Origin: Clostridium sp.
Lineage (GTDB): Bacteria > Bacillota > Clostridia > Lachnospirales > Lachnospiraceae
Assembly: GCA_023667695.1 (NCBI GenBank)
Contig: JAMOZY010000010.1
Location: 1-64,000, forward strand
Reading direction: 5' to 3'
Length of the DNA stretch: 64,000 nucleotides
Part shown: positions 23,642 to 32,124 of the stretch, one piece after another
Layout of the letters: the number at the start of each line of letters is the position of its first letter
How positions within the stretch are numbered: the first letter of the stretch is position 1
Made by a program: the position numbers and the translations under genes
The notes under the pieces: model-generated
What the model saw: the letters and a program-made list of their open reading frames with translations, nothing else
Databases searched by the model: none
Told to the model about the DNA's origin: nothing

Positions 23642-25660
23642 ATGGCAGCAAAGCAAGGAAGTTTAACGATTAACAGTGAGAATATTTTCCCAATTATTAA
23701 GAAATGGCTATATTCTGACCACGATATTTTTTTCCGGGAACTGATATCGAACGGATGCGATGCAATCACGAAGCTGAAGAAGCTATCTATGGTAGGGGAA
23801 TTTGAAGAGCCGGAGGAGAATCAGTATCGTGTGGATATCATTGTCAGTCCGGAGAATAAGACCATTCAGTTTATTGATAACGGACTTGGTATGACAGAGG
23901 ATGAGGTAAATGAATATATCTGCCAGATTGCTTTTTCCGGTGCGGCTGATTTTCTGGAAAAGTATAAGGATAAGGCCAATGACGACCAGATTATCGGGCA
24001 TTTTGGTCTGGGCTTTTACTCTGCATTTATGGTGGCAGATAAGGTGACCATTGAAACCTTATCCTATCAGGAAGGTGCAGAACCGGTATACTGGGAATGT
24101 GATAATGGTACGGAATATACCATTGGCAAGGGTGACCGGACCCAGCGGGGAACGGTAATTACCTTATATCTGAATGAAGACAGCTATGAGTTTGCCAATG
24201 AGTACCGGGCAAAGGAAGTGATTCAGAAGTATTGTTCCTTTATGCCGATTGAGATATATTTTACCAATGCAGATGCCCCCGAGGAGGAAATCCAGGAAGA
24301 GGAAGCACCAGAGGTATTGGATGCGGATGGCAATGTAGTGGAGCAGGAGGGTGCGGAAGAAGCAGAGGAAGCGGATGCAGAATCCGAAGATGGCTCCGAG
24401 GACGAGGAAGAATCGAAAGACGAAGCCCAGGCAGAGAAAAAGGAAACGAAAAAACCCCAGCCATTGAATGACACCACGCCGCTTTGGACGAAGCATCCCA
24501 ATGACTGTACGGAAGAGGAATACAAGGAATTTTACCGGAAGGTATTTATGGACTACCGGGAGCCGTTATTCTGGATTCATTTGAACATGGATTATCCGTT
24601 TAACTTAAAGGGAATCCTGTATTTCCCGAAGATTAATCTGGAAGTAGAGAATGCAGAGGGAAAAATCAAGCTGTATAACAATCAGGTATTTGTTGCGGAT
24701 AACATTAAAGAAGTAATTCCGGAATTTCTGCTGCTCTTAAAGGGTGTGATTGATTGTCCGGACCTGCCGTTGAATGTATCCCGAAGTGCGTTGCAGAATG
24801 ACGGATTTGTCAAGAAAATATCGGATTACATTACCAAAAAGGTAGCAGATAAGCTGTCCGGCATGTGCAAGACGGATAAAGAAAACTATGAAAAGTACTG
24901 GGATGATATCAGTCCGTTTATTAAGTATGGATGTCTGCGGGATGATAAGTTTAATGAGAAGATGACCGATTATATCATCTTTAAGAATCTGGAGGATAAG
25001 TATGTAACCCTGCCGGAATACTTGGAAGCTGGTAAGGAAAAGCATGAAAACCAGGTATTTTATGTGACGGACCGGAAGGAGCAGTCTCAGTATGTCAATC
25101 TGTTCCAGGAAGAGGGCATGGATGCGATTCTGCTGACGACGAATATTGATACTCCGTTTATTACCCATTTAGAGCAGAAGAATCAGAATGTGCATTTCTT
25201 AAGAATTGATTCGGATTTGTCCAGCAACTTTGTGGAGGAGACGGAAGAGAATGAGGAGACCGTAAAGGCAAATGCAGATAAGTTAACGGAAATCTTCCGC
25301 AAGGCGTTGGGCAATGATAAGCTGGAGGTCAAGGTACAGAAGCTGAAAAATGCCAATGTATCCTCCATGATTACGGAGTCGGAGGAAAGCCGCAGGATGC
25401 AGGATATGATGCGGATGTACAGTATGGGTGGCTTTGACCCGTCCATGTTTGGCGGAGCAGGCGGCATAACTCTGGTGCTGAATTCCGGCAATACTCTGGT
25501 TCAGTATGTACTGGAGCATGAGGAAGGCGAGCATACCAAGACGATTTGCCAGCAATTATATGACCTGGCGCTGCTTGCCCATAAGCCATTGGAGCCGGAG
25601 GCCATGACCAAGTTTATTAACCGCAGCAATGAAATTCTGAGTATATTGGCAAAGGAATAG
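23642..25660 (+). CDS. htpG: Hsp90-family chaperone HtpG with acidic linker
   Basis: 672 residues from ATG 23642; a GTG six bases upstream (23636) is closer to the AAGGAG site and may be used. The N-terminal ATPase domain shows ISNGCDAITKL, IDNGLGMT and GHFGLGFYSAFMVADK (GHKL Bergerat fold). The middle domain has the catalytic arginine region VSRSALQND. Between them, residues about 210-270, is an insertion almost entirely of Glu, Asp, Ala and Lys that resembles the charged linker of eukaryotic Hsp90 and is absent in Escherichia coli HtpG. The gene stands alone behind a CIRCE-controlled promoter, so heat-shock induction through HrcA is expected. It is ATP-driven and acts on client proteins in the cytoplasm. 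Confidence 0.96.
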   Translation: MAAKQGSLTINSENIFPIIKKWLYSDHDIFFRELISNGCDAITKLKKLSMVGEFEEPEENQYRVDIIVSPENKTIQFIDNGLGMTEDEVNEYICQIAFSGAADFLEKYKDKANDDQIIGHFGLGFYSAFMVADKVTIETLSYQEGAEPVYWECDNGTEYTIGKGDRTQRGTVITLYLNEDSYEFANEYRAKEVIQKYCSFMPIEIYFTNADAPEEEIQEEEAPEVLDADGNVVEQEGAEEAEEADAESEDGSEDEEESKDEAQAEKKETKKPQPLNDTTPLWTKHPNDCTEEEYKEFYRKVFMDYREPLFWIHLNMDYPFNLKGILYFPKINLEVENAEGKIKLYNNQVFVADNIKEVIPEFLLLLKGVIDCPDLPLNVSRSALQNDGFVKKISDYITKKVADKLSGMCKTDKENYEKYWDDISPFIKYGCLRDDKFNEKMTDYIIFKNLEDKYVTLPEYLEAGKEKHENQVFYVTDRKEQSQYVNLFQEEGMDAILLTTNIDTPFITHLEQKNQNVHFLRIDSDLSSNFVEETEENEETVKANADKLTEIFRKALGNDKLEVKVQKLKNANVSSMITESEESRRMQDMMRMYSMGGFDPSMFGGAGGITLVLNSGNTLVQYVLEHEEGEHTKTICQQLYDLALLAHKPLEPEAMTKFINRSNEILSILAKE

Positions 25661-25676
25661 CGGAACGAAAAGAAAG

Positions 25677-25732
25677 ATTCCCCTTCAGTAGACAAGGTAA
25701 AGAACCAAAATCTACCCAAGGGGGATTTTTTA
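25677..25732 (+). terminator. htpG terminator
   Basis: ATTCCCCTT … AAGGGGGAT arms with an inner GTAGA/TCTAC pair, then TTTTTTAT. Confidence 0.65.
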
Positions 25733-25977
25733 TGTCTAAGTCTTATGTACTTCAGGGTTGAGAACCTTCATTGCAGAGGAATATTTAGTGAAATGTAAGG
25801 CGAATTTCAGAAAAATGTCAGATATTACTTTTATAATGTAGAACAGGCAGGAGGTGATGGAAGGTATGCCGGGAAAGCAGAGTCTGGTACTGGAAAAGAA
25901 GAATTAGAAAATAGATGAGGTTTTTGTGTATATATGCTAAAATTATATGCATAAGAGCGGAATCGGGAGGAGGAAAA

Positions 25978-28593
25978 ATGACGGGATTTAAGCATTTTGA
26001 TGATTTGTTCTGGAAATATATGCTGGCATATAAGAAGCGGACGGTTTTCACGATTCTTGGCATTACCATGTCCGTTATTTTATTTTTTGGAGCAGGTACG
26101 ATTTATACTTCTATAAATCATGCATTTTACGAAATGAGCAAACAGGAGTATGGGGATTTTGATGCAAGGGGTACGGTAAGTGGAGAGGAATACCAAAGGC
26201 TGAAAAAGCTGGATTATATTGATGAGCTTCTGCTGACCGATGCAGATTCCTGGTGCTATGTTTCATTGGAGGATGATTCCAGAATTGATTTGACCCTGCG
26301 GTATTTGGAAACCTTTGACCAGACGATTTTTTCGTATAATCTGCTGGAGGGACGGTATCCGGAAAATGATTGCGAGCTTATGCTGGAGCAGTATCAGGCA
26401 GATTATTTTGGGGTGGAGACCGGAGATGTTCTGTCGGTTTCGGTTGATGCCTATTGGTATGAAGGGGAATTGATTGGCGATAACTCGGACGCGTTGGAGT
26501 TTATTTATTCCCATCGGGAGTGGGATGAAGATGGAAATCGAATGGAAGAAGGCATCACCAGAGAGGATTTGGAAATCCGGACCCAGACGGACAACTATCA
26601 GGTGGTCGGTATCTATATGGATGATAGTTCGGATTTATATGCCTTTGATCTGGACCAGATGCATGCACTGAGCCTGATGAATCGGGAGAAGCATTATAAT
26701 CGTCTGGATGTGTATGTCCGCTTTCAGAATCATAAGAATCATTTACCGGAATTGCAGGAGGAGGAAGGTATCTTTTTAGAGGAAAACAGCATCGTGACTG
26801 CCTATGAGAAGGGCTATAGTAGTAAAAATGTGGACCCCTTGTTAGAATACATATTATTTGTGATTGCATTTGCCATTTTATTCTGGATTGCGGTATTAAT
26901 CATCCGGAATGTATTCGTTATGACTATGGCAGAGCGTAGCCGGGATTATGGTATTTTACGCTGTATGGGAATCAGTCAGTACCGTCTGCGGGGGCTGCTC
27001 CGGAAGGAGGGCTTTGCCATGGCTGCCATTGGCTGTGTCCTGGGGATGGGGATTACCATTCTGGGAATCGAATTTGGAAAATATTTTAGCGGATTTCGGT
27101 TGTTACTAAAAATGCTGGGGATTTTTGAATATTTTCATGTTCACATTTCCTTCTGGATGGTGGCAGGCAGCGTTGCATTTACCTTTTGCGCCGTATTATT
27201 TTCTTTGCTGGAACCGGCAAGGCAGATTGGGGCTATGGCACCGGTAGACGCTATGATTGGGCGTGCCACCATTAAAAAAGAACGATTGAAACGGAGAAAA
27301 GGAACATGGATTCGCTGGCTCTTCGGTGTGGAGGGGGAATACGCATATAAGAATCTCCTTCGGAATAAAGGAAAATTCGTGGCCTCTGTGGTAGGAATTG
27401 TCATTAGTGTGATTGGACTGATGCTTAGCTTTGCTTTGATTCATATTATAAATTCCGAATTTTCAGATGATGAACCAGGGCAGATATTTGATGCGGATGC
27501 AAGTTTTTTGAATGACAGACGGAAAACGGATGCAGATGTGCAGCAATTGGAGGCGGATTTACTGGCATTAGAGAGTGTGGAAGCCGTGCGGTCTTTTTAT
27601 GCAATGTATATGCCTACGGACGGTAAGCGATATGGCCTGCTGACCAATCGCAACGGGGAAAAGCCGGATTATATCGATTATTATGCAAACGGCTGGACGG
27701 AAGAACAGATTGCAGAGCTAGAGCCGTATCTGCTGGAAGGGTCTTTGGATTATGCAGCATTGCAAAGCAATGGAGTCATTGTTTGCAGACATAACCTGAA
27801 ATATACCTATCTGGTGGATGAATGGGTTGAGAGTAAGCCCCAGGAAACGGATTTGCAGGTAGGGGATATGCTCTGGATTCCGAAGGATGCAGAAAGCATT
27901 ATGAGTAATGAATTATATGGGGTTTATCTGGATGATGGTACCCTGGATATGTCTAAAATGATGGCATGCAGAGTGATTGCCGTGGTGGATTACAATCCAT
28001 ATCCGGTATCCGGTCGTGCAGATGTGATTTTTGCAAAGGAATTTTATCAGGAGCATCTGGTTCCCTCTTATAGAGGGGCTGGCGGATTAAACTATGTAGG
28101 CGTCCTGTGCAGTGAACGTTATGATGTAGAGGAAATATATGAATTCCAGAAAACCCACAAGGGGTATTATTTTTCGGATTCTGGAATGCATGAGCTGGAG
28201 GAACAAACAAAGGGATGTCAGCAGTTAATTCTGCTTGTTGCAGTTATTATCATCGGAATCGGTGCCTTGAACATTTTTAATACCCTAAGCTCAAATATTG
28301 CACTTCGGAAGCAGGAATTCCGGATTATGAGTGCAATTGGAATGAGCCGGAAGCAGATTTTGAAAATGCTCAGTCTGGAGGGCGGATTATCTGCCATCCT
28401 GGGCAGCTTCCTGGGGATTATTCTTGGCGCAGTTACCGGCTACTGGCTGACCATGTTCGGACGGGAAATTTCACCAAGCATACAGTACCGGATACCCTGG
28501 GCCGGCATTATTCTGGCAGTAGCCCTAGCAATAGGGATTACGGGCATTTCACTGCTAATAGCAAGAAAGGATTTGATGACCTGGGAGGAATAA
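25978..28593 (+). CDS. ABC transporter permease, FtsX/MacB type
   Basis: 871 residues from ATG 25978, chosen for GGGAGGAGG right before it. The layout is typical of large FtsX-like permeases: membrane helix near 20-40, an extracellular domain (about 45-280), three helices (about 285-400), a second N-terminal-like helix (about 455-480), another extracellular domain, and three final helices. The ends of both FtsX units carry family motifs (RSRDYGILRCMGIS, KQEFRIMSAIGMSR). With the ATPase gene 14 bases downstream it forms a complete exporter, probably for peptides, lipids or antimicrobials; the substrate cannot be told. There is no two-component system beside it. Confidence 0.88.
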   Translation: MTGFKHFDDLFWKYMLAYKKRTVFTILGITMSVILFFGAGTIYTSINHAFYEMSKQEYGDFDARGTVSGEEYQRLKKLDYIDELLLTDADSWCYVSLEDDSRIDLTLRYLETFDQTIFSYNLLEGRYPENDCELMLEQYQADYFGVETGDVLSVSVDAYWYEGELIGDNSDALEFIYSHREWDEDGNRMEEGITREDLEIRTQTDNYQVVGIYMDDSSDLYAFDLDQMHALSLMNREKHYNRLDVYVRFQNHKNHLPELQEEEGIFLEENSIVTAYEKGYSSKNVDPLLEYILFVIAFAILFWIAVLIIRNVFVMTMAERSRDYGILRCMGISQYRLRGLLRKEGFAMAAIGCVLGMGITILGIEFGKYFSGFRLLLKMLGIFEYFHVHISFWMVAGSVAFTFCAVLFSLLEPARQIGAMAPVDAMIGRATIKKERLKRRKGTWIRWLFGVEGEYAYKNLLRNKGKFVASVVGIVISVIGLMLSFALIHIINSEFSDDEPGQIFDADASFLNDRRKTDADVQQLEADLLALESVEAVRSFYAMYMPTDGKRYGLLTNRNGEKPDYIDYYANGWTEEQIAELEPYLLEGSLDYAALQSNGVIVCRHNLKYTYLVDEWVESKPQETDLQVGDMLWIPKDAESIMSNELYGVYLDDGTLDMSKMMACRVIAVVDYNPYPVSGRADVIFAKEFYQEHLVPSYRGAGGLNYVGVLCSERYDVEEIYEFQKTHKGYYFSDSGMHELEEQTKGCQQLILLVAVIIIGIGALNIFNTLSSNIALRKQEFRIMSAIGMSRKQILKMLSLEGGLSAILGSFLGIILGAVTGYWLTMFGREISPSIQYRIPWAGIILAVALAIGITGISLLIARKDLMTWEE

Positions 28594-28607
28594 GGAGGAA
28601 GAAAATC

Positions 28608-29303
28608 ATGGATATCATTACAGTAAAAAACCTGACAAAAACCTATGGAAAAGGTGATTTGGAGATTCATGCGGTCAATCATATGGATTTGCGGATTGAT
28701 AAACGGGAAATTGTGGCGGTTACCGGTACCTCCGGTTCCGGCAAATCCACCCTGCTTCATCTGCTGGGAGGTGTGGGACTGCCTACCTCCGGGGAAGTAA
28801 TCATTGATGGTGAGGATATATATGCGCTCAATGATGACGGACGGTCCTCCATCCGAAGAAGAAAGATTGGGTTTGTATTTCAAAGCTATAATCTGATTCC
28901 CATTTTGACTGCGGAGGAGAATATAATCAGTCCGATTCTGCTGGATAAAAAAAAGCCGGACCCGGCGTATATTGATGAATTGCTGGAGATGCTGAATCTG
29001 GAGAAGTGGCGTACCCATCTGCCCAATCAGTTGTCCGGCGGGCAGCAGCAGCGGGTGGCAATCGGACGGGCGCTGGCAAACCGGCCCCGGCTGATTCTTG
29101 CGGATGAGCCAACCGGTAATCTGGATCATGAGCAGGCAATGGAAATCATGGAAATTCTGATTCATTCCGTAAAGAAATATCAGCAGACACTGGTCATGGT
29201 AACCCATGACATGGATTTGGCAAAGATGTGTGAGCGGATTATATCCATTCAGGATGGAAGGATTCTGTCGGATGTGCCCAATAAAAGCACACTTATTCTA
29301 TAA
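28608..29303 (+). CDS. ABC transporter ATPase, MacB/LolD type
   Basis: 231 residues. All motifs are present: Walker [10 protein letters not shown] (about 42-50), Q-loop [10 protein letters not shown], signature [15 protein letters not shown], Walker [13 protein letters not shown] and switch histidine VTHD. It belongs to the LolD/MacB/FtsE-like group that works with FtsX-type permeases, matching its neighbour. AGGAGGA precedes ATG 28608. The last residues overlap the convergent DUF5721-like gene by 11 bases. Confidence 0.95.
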   Translation: MDIITVKNLTKTYGKGDLEIHAVNHMDLRIDKREIVAVTGTSGSGKSTLLHLLGGVGLPTSGEVIIDGEDIYALNDDGRSSIRRRKIGFVFQSYNLIPILTAEENIISPILLDKKKPDPAYIDELLEMLNLEKWRTHLPNQLSGGQQQRVAIGRALANRPRLILADEPTGNLDHEQAMEIMEILIHSVKKYQQTLVMVTHDMDLAKMCERIISIQDGRILSDVPNKSTLIL

Positions 29304-29790
29304 TCAGCGTAATACCCTGTTCCCGAAGGAATTGGGACAGCATTTCGTCCCACATATGTTCCACTGTCTTATCCAGGGAGAATACGGTTAAGGCAGTTCC
29401 GGAGGACAGGGTAAGTACGTTATGCTCATAGCGGATATTCAGGTAAAGTCCGGCAATCTGTTCCGGCAGCAGGGAAATGTTATTGTTCTGTATAAAGTCT
29501 TTGGTCTGTTCTCGTCCAAGCATCAGCACGATTTTCATAGCAAGAGGAGTACGGGAGCCTTTGATGATTTGAAAGGCGACCGGTCTGCATTCCGACCAGT
29601 ATTGATAGATACGGCCGGAGGTCCGGTGTTCATCATCCGTATCATAAAAGTCTTTATTGATATGTCCATCTATCATATAGGTAGAGCCGGTCATAATGGA
29701 GGCTTCGCAGAGAAGAAAGGTATCAAAGACCCTTCCGGTAAGAAGCTGATTCATAAATTGTCTGGTGTCAGGGGTAGAAGCTGATAGCAT
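29293..29790 (-). CDS. DUF5721-like protein
   Basis: 165 residues. The N-terminus (MNQLLTGRVFDTFLLCEASIMTGSTYMIDG) resembles a Lachnospiraceae family known to me as DUF5721, usually a single conserved gene of unknown function. Mixed alpha/beta, no membrane segment, no catalytic motif. ATG 29790. It is convergent with the ABC ATPase and has a divergent gap of about 220 bases from the MoxR operon in which I see no clear promoter. Confidence 0.65.
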   Translation of the reverse strand: MLSASTPDTRQFMNQLLTGRVFDTFLLCEASIMTGSTYMIDGHINKDFYDTDDEHRTSGRIYQYWSECRPVAFQIIKGSRTPLAMKIVLMLGREQTKDFIQNNNISLLPEQIAGLYLNIRYEHNVLTLSSGTALTVFSLDKTVEHMWDEMLSQFLREQGITLIIE

Positions 29791-30010
29791 ATAAGGTCTC
29801 CTTACAAAATCGATTATATAGGTGAAGTGTTACACATTTTATGATAGAATTATGGTAGCATATTTGAAGAAAAAATTCTATAATGAATAAAGAAATCAGA
29901 AATATATTGACTTAGAGTATGGTTTAACTGTTAAAATCATCTTGAAAATCAGTGTATTTACAGAGGAATAGATTTGTTCAGAGAAATAAGAAAACAGGGA
30001 GGAATGACAG

Positions 30011-30934
30011 TTGGGTAAGATGGATGAAATACAGGCGGAAATTAATCAGGTGGTAAAAGGGAAAGAAGAAGTCGTTCGTAAGGTACTGGCTGCCATGCTG
30101 GCAGAGGGACATATTCTGCTGGAGGACATACCGGGAGTGGGAAAGACAACCTTAGCCATGACCATTGCTAAGTCGATGTCTATGGACTATAAGCGGACGC
30201 AGTTTACACCGGATGTTCTGCCCAGTGATATTTTAGGATTTTCCATGTATAACAGCCAGACCAAAGAGTTTGAGTATAAGCAGGGTTCCATTTTTTGCAA
30301 TTTATTTCTGGCAGATGAGATTAATCGGACTTCGCCAAAGACGCAGTCAGCCTTGCTGGAGGTCATGGAGGAAGGCAATGTTACCGTTGATGGTGTGACC
30401 AGGCAATTGCCGGAACCCTTTACCGTCATTGCGACGGAGAATCCTATCGGGTCTGCCGGCACCCAGATGCTGCCGGAATCCCAGCTGGACCGCTTTATGG
30501 TCTGTCTTTCCATGGGCTATCCATCCCATGAAGATGCGGTAGAGATTTTGAAAGGAAATGCATCCAAGCCCTTATCTCATGTGAAGGCGGTGATTTCCAG
30601 AGAAGAATTTGCCGGGCTGCAGAAGCAGGTAAATGATTTATTTGTTCATGAAATGATATACGGCTATATTACAACGTTGGTGGAGAAAACCAGGGAGAGT
30701 GAATTTGTAAGTCTTGGCGCCAGTCCCCGGGGCAGTATCGCTCTGCTTCGTATGGCAAAGGCAGTTGCGTTCATGCGGGACAGTGACTTTGTATCTCCGG
30801 AGGATGTGGAGGCTGTGTTCACGGATACCCTGGGGCATCGGGTGAAGATTAATACAAAGGCGAAGGCGGCAGGCCTGGATACGAAGGCTGTTTTGAGGAA
30901 AATCTTTAACAGCGTGGAAGCACCAAGGACTTAA
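30011..30934 (+). CDS. MoxR-type AAA+ ATPase
   Basis: 307 residues from TTG 30011, preferred because GGAGG lies eight bases upstream; ATG 30020 would be too far. Walker A GVGKTTLA, Walker B LADEINR (LFLADEINRTSPKTQSALLE), sensor 1 ATENPIG and the arginine region LDRFMV are all clear. MoxR proteins act as chaperone ATPases that assemble or activate complexes, typically together with a DUF58 protein and a transglutaminase-like membrane protein, which are the next two genes here. Confidence 0.93.
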   Translation: MGKMDEIQAEINQVVKGKEEVVRKVLAAMLAEGHILLEDIPGVGKTTLAMTIAKSMSMDYKRTQFTPDVLPSDILGFSMYNSQTKEFEYKQGSIFCNLFLADEINRTSPKTQSALLEVMEEGNVTVDGVTRQLPEPFTVIATENPIGSAGTQMLPESQLDRFMVCLSMGYPSHEDAVEILKGNASKPLSHVKAVISREEFAGLQKQVNDLFVHEMIYGYITTLVEKTRESEFVSLGASPRGSIALLRMAKAVAFMRDSDFVSPEDVEAVFTDTLGHRVKINTKAKAAGLDTKAVLRKIFNSVEAPRT

Positions 30935-31053
30935 CGCAGCATCCGGATATATTCGAATGATTGAAACAATACTGTACCGGCACAGGGCCGCTGAATACCC
31001 AAAAGAGAGCAGACCAATAAAGATGCTATGGAAATGACAGGAAGGGAAACGGG

Positions 31054-32124
31054 ATGATAAAGAGAATCCTTCGAATAATTGGATATATAGTATTATTTGC
31101 CGCCAATGCAGGACTGTTATGGTTTTTTCATGGCTTTCTGAATCTGGCCATAATGGCGGTGATGGTATTCCTTCCGGTTCTCAGTATCCTTGGAACAAAG
31201 TGGGTTTCCGGCCGTTTGGATATTCAATGGGAAGGACCCTATGAGAGCATGAATAAAGGAGAGGAATTTCTGGTGTATTGCCGGATACAGAATCCAACCT
31301 GGCTGGGGATTATGAATGCAAATCTAAGGATAACCGTTTCGAATTTGTTCTATGGCAGCAGCCGGGAGCATGGGATAAGGGTTCCCATCCGGGCAAGGAA
31401 GGGACAGACCATTACCTATCCGGTTGTGGTTTCTCAGTGTGGATATATTGAATTTCGGCTCCAGTCGCTGCAATTAGAGGATTTTCTTGGATTTACCACC
31501 TTTCACCGGGACTTTCCAACACCATATATTGCAGCGGTTCTTCCCAACAAGGAAGCGGAAGTAGAAACGAATCTGGATGGATATACGCTGGGCATGGAAG
31601 AGGTAGAGGAAAGCACGAAAAAGGGTTCTGATTTCTCGGAGGTTCAGGATGTACGGGAATATCAGCCGGGAGACAGAATGCAGAATATCCATTGGAAGCT
31701 TTCCGTAAAGAAGGATATTTTGATGGTGAAGGAACGGGTCAGCATGTCCTCCAGACAATTGTTTTTAGTATTGGAGCTTCATGATAATGAGGAACATTTA
31801 TTAGAGGAAATTCTGGATTGTACCTATGGAATTGCCTTGCTGATGCTGAAAAATCAGCTTCCCTTGTCTTTAGTCTGGTGGAGTGCAGCCACACAGGAGC
31901 TTATGTTTTGGAAGGTTGATTATGAAGCGCAGCTAGAGGAAGGCTTTCGGATGATGTACTATGATCAATTATACGATGAACAAACGTTAGGAAAAGAGAT
32001 GTTCCAAATGCTTCGGGGAAGCGATACCCAATTCCTTTGGGTTGGAAACCGGAATTTTGGTGTAGGGGATTCTCTGATGGACTATGGAACAGGTGTAGGA
32101 GTATTCTATGGGGTTCTTTCGTAA
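31054..32124 (+). CDS. DUF58 protein
   Basis: 356 residues. Two N-terminal membrane segments (about 9-28 and 30-48) precede a cytoplasmic or surface domain. The DUF58 signature REYQPGDRMQNIHWKLSVKKDILMV is at about 205-230, followed by a vWA-like part. It is the second gene of the MoxR-DUF58-transglutaminase set, about 120 bases after MoxR, and it overlaps the next gene by 17 bases. Its precise role is unknown. Confidence 0.85.
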   Translation: MIKRILRIIGYIVLFAANAGLLWFFHGFLNLAIMAVMVFLPVLSILGTKWVSGRLDIQWEGPYESMNKGEEFLVYCRIQNPTWLGIMNANLRITVSNLFYGSSREHGIRVPIRARKGQTITYPVVVSQCGYIEFRLQSLQLEDFLGFTTFHRDFPTPYIAAVLPNKEAEVETNLDGYTLGMEEVEESTKKGSDFSEVQDVREYQPGDRMQNIHWKLSVKKDILMVKERVSMSSRQLFLVLELHDNEEHLLEEILDCTYGIALLMLKNQLPLSLVWWSAATQELMFWKVDYEAQLEEGFRMMYYDQLYDEQTLGKEMFQMLRGSDTQFLWVGNRNFGVGDSLMDYGTGVGVFYGVLS

